Assembly: GCA_029959195.1 (NCBI GenBank)
Contig: CP114119.1
Coordinates: 1-64,000 of the forward strand
DNA length: 64,000 nucleotides
Direction of reading: 5' to 3'
From: Dictyophora rubrovolvata
Taxonomy: Eukaryota > Basidiomycota > Agaricomycetes > Phallales > Phallaceae
The position numbers were made by a program, and so were the translations under genes. Positions 36,101-46,481 of this stretch are shown here, piece by piece. Under the pieces are notes generated by a model. That model saw only the letters and a program-made list of their open reading frames with translations, searched no databases and was not told the DNA's origin. Positions within the stretch are counted from its first letter, which is position 1; each line of letters begins with the position of its first letter.

Positions 36101-37735
36101 AGGACAGCCATGACGAACTTAGTGAAGGAGCGCACGGCGGATACCACAAAACGTACAATCGCGTCGCGTCAGGGTACTATTGGCCTAGGATGTCAAGAGA
36201 CATTCTAAGGTACACTAATTCTTGTGATATTTGCCAAAAAACGAAGCCTAAGAGACACGCACCATACGGCCTACTTCACCCAATTCCAATCCCAAATCAA
36301 CCTTTCGAAGTTATTTCAATGGATTTCATTACTGAGCTACCCGAGAGCAATCAGTACAACGCTATACTCGTAGTAGTGGACAAACTTACGAAGTATGCAA
36401 TAGTTATTCCTTGTAAGACGACCACAAACGAAGAGGAAACCGCTAAGCTCTTGTTCGCGAACGTCTTCAAAACGTACGGCCTTCCTCGTCAAATCATTTC
36501 CGATCGAGACAGTCGATGGACCGGACGCTTTTGGGAAAGCGTGTGTCGATTATTGAAAATTAAACGGGGACTTTCGACGGCCTATCACCCTCAGACGGAT
36601 GGGCAAACGGAAATAATGAATCAGATTCTAGAAATCTGTATTTGCGCGTATATTGGACCTGAACGGAACGATTGGAGTGAAATATTGGACGGATTCGCAT
36701 TGGCTTACAATACCTCTGTCCATTCAGTTACTGGTTTCACCCCTGCATTCCTACTTTTTGGATTTGAACCTATATCGCGTCTCAAATTTCTCTCCCCGCC
36801 GAATCCAGTAGTATCGCGCGCAAGGAAAGAATCGTCTGATAGAGAAGAGTTAGTAAAGGGAACGAATTCAATGGACAAAGGGACCTCGCACCATATTAAA
36901 AAGGAAGGACCATTCGCTCATCACGTCGAGGATGAAGAAAGAGACGAAGAAGAATCAGCGCCCATCACAATAAGCATTGAGGACGACTCACACGGTTGGC
37001 ACCGAGACGCGGATCGCCAAGTTGAAGAATTCGCAGCCAATAGAAATCGTGCAAAGGACGCGTTACTGCTGGGTCAATTATTCCAACGAAAGTATTATAA
37101 TAAACATCGGAAATTAGTCGAATTTGAAGTCGGAGACAAGGTCTTGGTAAATCAACGTACGACGAACCTCCTGAGGAACGTCAAGGGTCGAGGAGACAAG
37201 CTCCTTATTCTATATGATGGGCCTTTTGAAATAATCGAAAAGATAAGCAAAGTGGCGTACCGTTTAAGGATGCCGGCATCATATGGAATGCATCCAGTAT
37301 TGAATATTGTTCATCTTGAGCCCTACGTCGAATCGCCACGCGAATACGGTTCAAGGCCGACTAAACAAATTACGTGTGATGACTTCGACGCGTTACCCGA
37401 ATTTGAAGTTGAAAGAATTGTGGATGAAAGAATGTCAAAATCTCGAAACGGACGAAGACAAAAATTATTCCTTACTCGTTTCGTCGGTTATGGAAAAGAA
37501 TATGACGAGTGGCTGACACGGAATCATCTGAAGAACGCGCCGGAGGTTATTAAAGAATGGGAAAAGGAGAGAAGGAATCGGTTCAGTCGCGTCGGCGCTT
37601 ATCGACGCGAATAGCGAGACACTCCGAGACAGATGAATGTCTGGCATGAACGACTAAGACAACGTCGTTTGTATGCCTAATAAAAATATAAAAAGGCATC
37701 AAAAAACATTTAAAAATCAGTCCGACGCTTATTCC
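30185..37735 (+). mobile_element. Ty3/gypsy chromovirus body (gag-pol in one frame)
   Basis: One long frame, about 2,400 residues, ends at 37,614. Parts in order: gag; a CCHC zinc knuckle (about 32,593-32,640); protease (about 33,150-33,400, DSGAD); reverse transcriptase (about 34,150-34,950, YIDD); RNase H (about 35,090-35,650); integrase with HHCC and DDE regions (about 36,080-36,830); and a chromodomain-like end (about 37,400-37,580), which places it with chromoviruses. The coding part looks whole, but no matching 3' LTR is found downstream, so the element is incomplete or rearranged as assembled. CpG is rare before about 34.19 kb and common from there to about 37.73 kb. Confidence 0.85.
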
Positions 37736-37740
37736 ATATC

Positions 37741-38346
37741 ATGCAACATGCCCAACAGCTTCCTCCCAACTGGGTCACCATTTACATCGATGTAGATGAT
37801 CCAGACCTTCTCCCACATTATCGAAATGTCCTCCATATAAACCAATTACTCTGTCATAGTATCTATGGGCATGCATCCTCTTCCACAACAGATGATTCCT
37901 CCAGAGCTTCTCAAGCTTCCACCCCTTCTCATTCTGATGCATTTTCTGAAACATCTTTCCAAACCCACACTCCTCCCAAAATCATCTTATCTCACAAATC
38001 TGCAGATGACAATGAAGTCTTGTACAACAGAAGAAGGGCTATTATAAAATGGTTCCTAAGTCAAGATGCAAATATGTCATTTGCAAGTTTGATTCTCAGG
38101 GTGGATCCTTTGTGGCATGCAGAGATTTTGGAAGAACTGGCTGATGAAGATGATCTGGAGTTCCTTAACCAATTCAATCAAGAGGGATATGTTCCCAGAA
38201 CTGTTCTTTTTAAATATCTTGATCCCAAGGAGACTACTGAAGAAGATCTTATCATTACTACTATAATTCAAGTCATTTTAGACCCCTTTAAAGTTGCAAG
38301 CGGTGAGTCTCCGCTTAGCAGGCTGATCTATTCACTGATTGGCTAG
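37741..38346 (+). CDS. Hypothetical 201-residue protein downstream of the chromovirus
   Basis: The frame starts MQHAQQLPPNWVTIYID and contains HINQLLCHSIYGH, a Ser/Thr-rich linker, NRRRAIIKWFL, and an acidic stretch (EILEELADEDDLEFLNQFNQ). The last residues (GESPLSRL) are read from the CTCTCCGCTTA repeat, so the true 3' end is probably lost. Its base style is CpG-poor, like the gag half of the chromovirus and unlike the pol half just upstream. It could be an accessory frame of a retroelement or a separate gene fragment. I do not recognise the family. Confidence 0.35.
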   Translation: MQHAQQLPPNWVTIYIDVDDPDLLPHYRNVLHINQLLCHSIYGHASSSTTDDSSRASQASTPSHSDAFSETSFQTHTPPKIILSHKSADDNEVLYNRRRAIIKWFLSQDANMSFASLILRVDPLWHAEILEELADEDDLEFLNQFNQEGYVPRTVLFKYLDPKETTEEDLIITTIIQVILDPFKVASGESPLSRLIYSLIG

Positions 38347-38580
38347 AGTATGATTGATCTATTCAGTTCGCTCCACTCTTTGATCCGGTGAACTCCGGAC
38401 ATCACTCCGGTGACTTGTACCTCTCCGGTTAGTGTGTTCCTTCTATATTTAGCAGTCTCTCCGCTTAGCACCCTCTCCTGTTAGTGGCCCATCACAGGGC
38501 ACCTCTCCACTTAACTGGCCTCTCCGCTTAGAGTGCTCTCCGCTTAGCACACCTCTCCGCTTAGTATAGCTGCCCCTCCC
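38300..38580. repeat. CTCTCCGCTTA array, inverted relative to 23.7-24.3 kb
   Basis: At least six copies of CTCTCCGCTTA or close variants (CTCTCCACTTA, CTCTCCTGTTA) lie in 280 bases. They are the reverse complement of the TAAGCGGAGAG motifs found 14 kb to the left. No coding potential beyond the tail of the preceding frame. Confidence 0.75.
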
Positions 38581-40714
38581 CCCAGTGTATTTTATTAATT
38601 CCGGTGTATTCCTCTAGATAAATATGGTAACTAAAAGTGTATTCTATATCTGGGTATCTAAGAGCTATTTATGGTAACTTTTCCCCCCCTGAAATCCCTC
38701 TCCTTTCGATGGATGCGCACTGTGCAGTTTGGATGACATTCGCTTAAACTTGTTCAAAAAAGGTTGCTGAGGTAATTAAGCGCCGGTCAGGGTAGATAGA
38801 GAGAAAAAAAAGATTCTACCCATCTTTTTTCTTTTGTGATTTGGTGGAGAATTGAGGCTTGTAGAGCGAAAATAGTGTTGCACAAATATGCAGTAGGGGG
38901 ACTGACTTCGGAGTTGGTGACACAACAAGGACCCATAACCTTTTTCGTAGAGATTCTAAAAATATCGAACGCATGTTTTTCGGTTTTTGATTTGGCCGAG
39001 TTTTCGGGTGTCTAGAGTGAAAACAAAAAAATTGCACAAATGCCTCGAAAATTGGGTGTAGTTTTGGCTCTAGAGAGCTCAATTCTTCACCAAATTGAAA
39101 AATAAAAAAAACGTAGGAAATATTTTTTTATTCTCTATGATCGGTAACGGGCGCTTAAATTTAGGCGCCCGTGCGCGCGCAAGTTCGCAGTGTACTGTAT
39201 AGTTGGCTGAGTTCGAAAATGGACTCTTACCACACACACTTCCTTCCCCCTACCTTCCTGCCTCGAAATCCACCCCAAATTCCTTTCCTAAACTTATTCT
39301 TTTTACTTTTTCTACACATCCTACACTCCATCCATCATTTTCAGGGCGACTTGGGGGTTTTTTTGTGCTGGATGGACAGGATGGAAGTCAGGCAAGGGAA
39401 GGGTATCATCCGGTGTGTCTTGCTGTTTTTCTTTTTGTTTTTCTTTGCTAATTATTGTCCTAGATGCCTGTCTAATTGATCAGCAGGACCTTGGACTCTC
39501 CATCATCAGTAGGAAGCCCTGGTGCTATTCACCAGGCGACCGGGCTGAAGATATTGAGTGCACGCTCTTGCTAGAATCATTTGACATGGCCTTTTTTTTC
39601 TTTCCTCTCTTGGCTTATGCGTTTTTGGGTATGCTCTTTTCTCTTATGATTCTCACTAACCTCCCCTCCAGTTTGAGGCCCACCGGGCTTTGCTGGTGTT
39701 AGATTTGTATTTGGCCCCACTACCATGTCCAGTCGATTCACGGTCAAATGTGTCTAACGACAGTTGATTACGGTTCAGTTGGGGTCCCATTATGGTCTTT
39801 TTTTTATGACTTTGATAGTCAATTTGGTATGCTTTATGTTCTTTTCTATTAATGCTAACCTCCCCTCCGGTTTGAGGCCCACAGGGGCTTTGCTGGTGTT
39901 AGGTTTGTATTTGGCCCCCTCTCGTGTCCAGTCGATCCACGGACTTGAAAAAGTTCCGTGCCTAACGACCGTTGACTGTAGAGCTGCGGGGTCCCATCAC
40001 AGTTATTGACAGTATACCATCATGCTGCCAGCATACTGTTATGCTGTCAGTATGCTGTTATGCTGCCAGTTTGCTGTCAGTATGCTGTTAGTATACCGTT
40101 ATGCTGTCAGTGTATTGTCCATGTGATATTATACTGTCAGTACACTATCAGTATACCGTCATGCTGTCTGCATACTGTCCAAGTAATATTATGCTGCTTG
40201 TATAATGTTATGCTGTCCATATACTGCTATTATTTGATTGTACGTATAATATTTCCAAGTCTAACTTTATATTACTGATCTTTGTGCTAGTATTACATGT
40301 GTATTTATAACTAACATAATAGACTTTTTTCACGCCTTTTTTTTATGGCTTATCACCGGGTTTCTATGCAAGTTTTTTTTACATTCTGCTCACTCGGATA
40401 TGTTTGGTCATTTTCACCGTTTCAGTTGGATCTTGAGTGACGCGTAAGCTTGAATCTTGACTAATTTATATCCGTGTACGCGTTTTTTACGTGTTCTACC
40501 TCAAACATCGGCATTTGACTCACTTGCACTCTACTGTATCCATGGACAACCCGTTTTTCAGCGCGGCAAGTCAAGATTCTTCAAGATCTACTTTTCTTTT
40601 TTTTTTTTTTAAGATGTGTCGTGGATATTTAAGCACACATCTTTTGCTCGCTTTATTGTTACTGCTCATACTGCTTTCTCACAGTTGCTTTTACACAATA
40701 CGGAAAACATTTCA
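38581..40714. repeat. Left subtelomeric repeat block
   Basis: Several repeats without genes. (1) About 38,816-39,165: poly-T/A units with CTCTAGAG-like words followed by ATAAAAAAA and a GGGCGCTTA end, shared with 58.8-59.3 kb. (2) ACGGGCGC and GCGCCCGT form a hairpin at about 39,147-39,174. (3) A unit with TAACCTCCCCTCC, GTTTGAGGCCCAC and TTTGCTGGTGTTAG occurs at about 39,658-39,745 and 39,857-39,945. (4) At 40,005-40,230 short units such as ATGCTGTCAGTATACTG are tandemly repeated. The last 200 bases are likely the promoter and leader of the TLH copy. Confidence 0.65.
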
Positions 40715-43141
40715 ATGTCATCCAAGTACGTCTTTTGAATCTGAAGGCTTGCCATCTGCTCATTTTTTGTTTCAGACAATCTAAATCTACCGAAGTCTCT
40801 TTCAAGAACTCTTGGGAACCCATTACTATCTATGCTGCTGCTGACGACTCTTTCACATGTCCTGTCTGCAAGAAGACTGGTTTCAAGACGCCATCAGGGT
40901 TTAAACGTCATGTAAAGATACATGATATGCCTGAAATAGGTAAGTAGTTTAAAACACATGCGTATTCAACCGTATTTACCTAGCATTAGCTTTTGACAAT
41001 CAAACCGGCCCACCACCCTTACCTGCATCAAACATCGGTGATCCTAGTGATAGTCCTAGTGACGATATCCACACCATCAGTGAACTCATTTCTGACAAGA
41101 AGCTCGAGTCCTTGGGCTATGTCATCAACACGCGTGGTCGCTTCCTGGTTTGCACGAAATGTGAAAAGCCTGTGCTCCCTTGTTTTGCGTCTGGCCACTG
41201 TCACGATAAGCACAAGATGGCCAGGTTCAACCAGGAACTCCTTCAGCCGTACATCATAACGCACAACCTTTTCGAGGATGGAAAAGCATTTGAGGCTGAG
41301 TTCTGCAAGCCATCGGTGTCTTTGCACCCTGCGTTTGAGGGCGTAAAAGCTGAAACCGTCTATCGCTGCAAGAGATGTCCCGAAGTGCGTGGTACAGTCA
41401 AGTCAGCAGAAAGCCATTGGAGAGAAAGTCACAAGGGCCAATCGTTTGAGCAGCCTACTGCAGAGCTTGCTCAACATATATGGCTCTCTACAAATTTCCA
41501 TTGCTGGCTTCCAGTTTGCAAACATCTAACTTCACTGACTATGGACGACGCTTTACAGGCATGCCTGGACGCATACTACGCCCTACCAAAGAATGACAAG
41601 CCTGCAGAAACAAACCCTAGGGAGCCTCCGCCATGGCTCAGGAAGCTTGGGTGGCTTCAGTGGATTCAAAACTATGAACCGGCTGTTGTAGATGATTTCG
41701 TGGAGTCCGTCAAGATGAATCCAATGTTCAAGCGCCTGTCAGATATCTTGACGGACTATTTGCAGAGGGCAATGGAAGTTCTTAATCAGACACCGGCTCA
41801 GATTAGGCAAACTCTTAGGTCAATCACAACGTACGTTTGTTTATCTACATCTTATATATATATCTCATTCCTTGTCAGGGTTATCAAACCGCTGATGTTC
41901 AACGCGCCGGACTCAGAGACCACTCTCAAACGATATGCCAATCTCATGGCGTTCATCATCACATCTCATCTCCTTCTGCAAGCCGACCCTAGCCCGCCCC
42001 TTCCCAAGTTATTGAATCCAAGGCAATCTGCAGCTATAGAGACTCTCCATGCTCTCTTGGTTCGGAACTAAGAAGTTTCTTACGAAGTTATTCATGATGT
42101 ATTAACTAATTTCCTCTTACACCAATTCGAAGGCCCACAAGTTGATGCTACGGGTGATCCGGTACTCATGGCGTTGGTATGGTACAACTGGAAGAGGGAC
42201 GGTTCGTTCAAGCAGGCGGGAGACATAACACAAACATTTGCAGCAGTTCAATTCATGGCTAGGAGCACTGCGCTGGTTCACACATATATCTGTACCCAGG
42301 ACTCTGAAGGAGCGTCAAATGTTTATCTGTAAGTCTTTTACTTATTACCTTATCTTACTTTGGCTAAAGGTTGTTTAGAGAGATGGAAAAGCTCCATCCA
42401 TTGATGCTTCAAGGCTCTCGTACACCATTGGGAAACATTTACGGCTACTGGCTAATCCTGCTCAAGGCGGCGATGGACGAAGTTGGTTTTGCCAACTTCA
42501 TGTATACCTCAGAGGACGATATGTCGTTTACATACAAGGGCTCTCCGGGAACCATTGAAGGACTCCGAGTCATGGTACAACATCACACAAATAGGGCGGA
42601 GAGAGTTCTTTTTGATGAAATCTTATTTGGCCTCAAGTTCCCATTACTAACCCAGCTTGGAGATCACATTTACGACGACACTTCCAATGTCGATGTCGGC
42701 TACTCTTTCCTCACCGATAAGAGGAATCGCTACCCTAACGGCTTCAAGTCCTTTATGGAGACCATGTTTGGGGCTGAAGACACATCACTCTGCAAGTACT
42801 TTGGTCTTCATACCAGGGATGGGTGGGTCTGGAACAAGGCAAACTGTGTCAGGTGGCTGGAGTTATGTGAACGCTTCCTCACTCATCTTCTTGTCTCATC
42901 ACATATGACTCATGGGCAGCCTACAAGAGGTACGGAGTTAATGTCAACAACCTTTTCCAATATGCCCAACTACCCTCGTTCTATCTTTTTCATTGTCAAC
43001 GAGGCTGTCAACGGACTCGCACCTAGTAAGCCAGAGAGCATGACACAACAACGCAAGCTCTCTCCGCACTGGTTCTGTCCTCAAAACTCCCGTCAGCTTT
43101 TTGTCTACCTTATCCTCGTTCGTCCTGTTGAGATTAGGGTT
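40715..43141 (+). pseudogene. Telomere-linked helicase gene copy, 3' half replaced by telomere repeats
   Basis: Exons read as 40715-40725, 40776-40939, 40990-41830, 41879-42328 and 42370-43133, parallel to the full gene at 50-55.7 kb. The protein starts MSSKQSKSTEVSFKNS. It has a C2H2 finger (FTCPVCKKTGFKTPSGFKRHVKIH), an OrsD-like region (SLGYVINTRGRFLVCTKC) and the start of the recombinase-like domain (MTHGQPTRGTELMSTTF). It then meets telomere repeats right after LVRPVEI, where the sister gene continues AIAKALY and on into the helicase. An in-frame TAA lies at 42,069-42,071 after ALLVRN, so the copy is probably dead even before the truncation. It is transcribed toward the telomere. Confidence 0.85.
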
Positions 43142-43416
43142 TAGGGTTTAGGGTTTAGGGTTTAGGGTTTAGGGTTTAGGGTTTAGGGTTTAGGGTTTAG
43201 GGTTTAGGGTTTAGGGTTTAGGGTTTAGGGTTTAGGGTTTAGGGTTTAGGGTTTAGGGTTTAGGGTTTAGGGTTTAGGGTTTAGGGTTTAGGGTTTAGGG
43301 TTTAGGGTTTAGGGTTTAGGGTTTAGGGTTTAGGGTTTAGGGTTTAGGGTTTAGGGTTTAGGGTTTAGGGTTTAGGGTTTAGGGTTTAGGGTTTAGGGTT
43401 TAGGGTTTAGGGTTTA
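43134..43416 (+). repeat. Telomeric repeat array (TTTAGGG)n
   Basis: About 40 tandem copies of the heptamer TTTAGGG, very regular, with the G-rich strand running toward the gap, as at a right-hand chromosome end. The array begins inside the coding sequence of the TLH copy (GTTGAGATTAGGG). Confidence 0.97.
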
Positions 43417-43516
43417 NNNNNNNNNNNNNNNNNNNNNNNNNNNNNNNNNNNNNNNNNNNNNNNNNNNNNNNNNNNNNNNNNNNNNNNNNNNNNNNNNNNN
43501 NNNNNNNNNNNNNNNN
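43417..43516. other. Assembly gap, exactly 100 N
   Basis: A run of 100 N. The round number is the usual placeholder for a scaffold join of unknown length. It separates two telomeric arrays of opposite orientation. Confidence 0.98.
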
Positions 43517-43727
43517 TAAACCCTAAACCCTAAACCCTAAACCCTAAACCCTAAACCCTAAACCCTAAACCCTAAACCCTAAACCCTAAACCCTAAACCC
43601 TAAACCCTAAACCCTAAACCCTAAACCCTAAACCCTAAACCCTAAACCCTAAAACCCTAAACCCTAAACCCTAAACCCTAAACCCTAAACCCTAAACCCT
43701 AAACCCTAAACCCTAAACCCTAAACCC
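43517..43727 (-). repeat. Telomeric repeat array (CCCTAAA)n
   Basis: About 30 copies of CCCTAAA, with one eight-base variant (CCCTAAAA, near 43,650), as at a left-hand chromosome end. It ends sharply at 43,727 before AT-rich DNA. Confidence 0.97.
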
Positions 43728-44118
43728 ATGAAACATTAAAGGACTTCAATCTCAATTATTAGGCATAACCCACAGACCACAACTTCTTGCGCTGTTAGAC
43801 CGTTACCACTGACTGGCGCAAGTTCGGTTTACCTCTCTAAATTGAAGATATAACCCCTTATAATGCAATTAACCCCCAGTACCCATAAGCCCCCAGTATC
43901 CACCACAAATAAACATGGCATATGTGAGAATTGAACCATGGACTTATCCAGCTGAGTTTGAAAAGTCTCACACCTTAACCACTCAACCATCAAAGCTTGA
44001 TATTTAATCTTTTAAAATAACCTTTATAACTCAATGATTCTTTAATTATTTTTAACTAATTTATAACTAATTTATTTCATAGAAATTATAGAGACTATTA
44101 TATTAATTTAGTTAACAA
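43728..44118. other. Telomere-proximal AT-rich DNA with a tRNA-like relic
   Basis: Non-coding DNA next to the array. The only structured piece is the tRNA-like segment at 43,918-43,997 (listed separately). No gene seen. Confidence 0.4.
43918..43997 (-). tRNA. tRNA-Ser/Leu-like relic or SINE head
   Basis: On the minus strand an A box (TGGTTGAGTGGTTAAGG, 43,990-43,974) and a B box (GGTTCAATTCT, from 43,937) stand at tRNA spacing. Between them is a possible long variable arm (TGGAtaagTCCA), as in class II tRNAs. The anticodon and T stems pair poorly, so it is more likely a decayed gene or a tRNA-derived SINE head than a working tRNA. Confidence 0.4.
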
Positions 44119-44640
44119 AGAGTAATTTACATGAAGGAATTGCAGGATATGTTAAATATATCCATAATGCCTTTCTAAATACATAGACAGGAAAAGAGAA
44201 GCTTCAGAAACTTCTCACTGCTAAAGATGTAAATACATATGATTGGACTCATATACATATGTATCAATGTCCTAGATGTGAAAATGGTTTCTTATAATAA
44301 ATACTTATTTTTTATTCTCTCATATATCTGGCTTGGACTTTGTGTGGGTCAGTACGTACTTTTATAGTGTTGAGATTACTAAGATATTTTTCTTTTAATT
44401 AGATGATATTATAGCTAGAATCATTCCTAGTTTAATATTTCAACTATGTTTTTTGCATGTTCTATTATCTCCTCCTACCTATATAATATAACTTGTTTGG
44501 CTCATATCTCCTGAACCGGTCCGCCAATTTCTTAGATTTTTTGGATAGGAACTCTCTTATATATGTAGTATATATATACCAATTTTCAGGAGGATCCCTT
44601 AGTTCTTGATTTAAATATTATTTGTATTTTGACCCTATAA
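44119..44640 (+). repeat. Copy of the PHD-element 3' portion (matches 61,179-61,700)
   Basis: About 520 bases nearly identical to 61,179-61,700. It includes the last coding part of the PHD-finger fragment (IAGYVKYIH..., CPRCENGFL) with an in-frame stop in this copy, plus about 330 bases of shared AT-rich 3' DNA. Both copies end at GACCCTATAAT. It probably moved as part of a repeat family. Confidence 0.8.
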
Positions 44641-46481
44641 TGAGTGGAATTATAGTCCCAAAGCGATGGTTGTTCACCTCTGGAACCAGAAGGCCCTGTA
44701 TGTGGCATGTGGTATTGGGTACGTCGGGATATAAGAGCTGAGTAAAATGTATGAGTGTGTGTGCAAAGACTTGACTGCATCTTACGTGGGCGGGCTGCAC
44801 TCAAATGTGGAGGAATAGACTCGTTTACTTGGTTATATGATATAGTCCCTCGTTTTGGATACCTCAACGGTGCTGGAGAAGAATTCAACGATTGGCGAAT
44901 GACTGGTGTAGGAATCGAGGTTTGAGAATCAGACAGAGATGGTGATATTTGAAGGGAAGGATTAGCTGGCGTGCCAAGAGGTGGAGGTGTAGGTTTTACG
45001 AAAAGAGGGCAGTATTTTATCAAGTGAATCTTCAACATGTCCTTTCTTACCAAAAATGAGCAGTCGCATTTGTCATAGAGCCGCCAAAAATTATCAGATG
45101 TAATGCCTTCCCCTGATTGCAATGCCATAAGAGCTGACGTTAACTCCTCTCCTGCAAGTGGGGGTACATCTGAATTCTTTTGAATGGCATAGTGAGGTTC
45201 CGGAGGTTCGAAAAGGCAGTGTGTATCTCCGAACCAGCGTTCACTTGGTTCAACATCTTGTTTGGACCAGCTAGTAAGACTCAGAAAAATTATTCAGTTG
45301 CTAAAATGACTAACGTTTAGTTGAACTTGCTTTGTCTTTGGAAATGGAGGAATCCGAGTCATTAGAGATGAGCGGGGACGAGAGTGCTAGACGGGGTTGA
45401 GCACAAGGCGGAAAAGACAAGGTTTGTTCCACTAATGAGTCTGTGAATATTTATGTCGAAAAACATTGAACACCACATACCTTCATCGTCGGAACAATCT
45501 AATTTTGTATTAATAAAATAATTATTCAAATAACGAATGAAAAACACTACCGGAGGGACTATGTCTTGTTTTCTTGGGACTAGAAAGAAGGAAAGGGAGC
45601 ATTGGAATATTAGCGGACACTCGTTTTTGTCCTAGATAATTGATGTCTCATAGATACAATAAAATAGTGAGAATGAATAAGAATACCTCGAGGAGTAGTA
45701 AAACCTGTTTTTCGAGTTGGTGGAATGAAATGTCTGGGAGGTGAGGGAGTTAAAGGAGTCAGAGGGCATTGCATGTAGGGGTCTTTTTCCCAAGGTTGAA
45801 GCAGTTCCCTGTCATCAAAGCCAGGTAATCCTGGTGATTATTACAGTGAATATAAGTTTCTAAAGAAACCTGAGTAATGTACATACCATCCAACTTAAGT
45901 GTATGATGTCGAGGATATCTAGCAGTTAATAAGCGTGGGTTATTCCGCATGTTCTCCAGTGGAACTTGAAAAAAACAAATTAATATAAAAACATACAACT
46001 TGAGATTACTCACCAAAAATACCACAGCCGGTGTAATGGCCTTGACATCCTAAAACTACCTTACGATGATACGGAGAATCTGCTTTGTGGACAACCCAAA
46101 TTTTGGCGAAATGAATGGCATGTGGATTGGGATCCCGAGTATTACACGGACAGCACGGCGGAGTAAATTCATAATGCCTGTATGCCCAATCTAGCATACT
46201 TGCGGGGTATGGCTCTCCATCATCATTGAGTGGCCTATAATATCATCGAAAGAATAAACTTTCACAAGGAGGGAGACTCACCACAGCCATAAGAGAGGCT
46301 TAGACATGCTCTGGTTAACCCAATTGAGAATATGACCTTTTCTTGCAGCTGAATTCATTAGTTCTTTACACTTTGAAAATACTCCGGTGGAGTCTACATC
46401 CCCAAGGTCAATGGGTGCGCGAGTGGGTGAAAAAAATTCAGTAGAAGAAATAGACGGTGAGCTGGTTGGTGTGGAAGACAT
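44641..46481 (-). CDS. Multi-exon gene of unknown family, 3' end cut by a repeat
   Basis: Starts at ATG 46481 (MSSTPTSSPSISSTEFFSP). Exons 46481-46282, 46234-46014, 45964-45887 and about 45830-45687 join in phase; further short exons (VPRKQDIVPP, then DCSDDE) lead to a last open part, 45128-44641. Exon 2 carries a Cys-rich segment (YEFTPPCCPCNTRDPNPHAIHF, then VLGCQGHYTGCGIF) that may bind zinc. The distal part has CDCSFLVRKDMLKIHL and Ser/Pro-rich tracts. The reading frame runs into the PHD-element repeat at 44,641, so the native end may be missing. No known domain is recognised. Confidence 0.5.

Noticed and set aside
43134-43727. Interstitial telomeric repeat formed by fusion
   Set aside because: The exact 100-N gap and opposite array orientation fit a scaffold join better, though a fusion cannot be excluded without reads.
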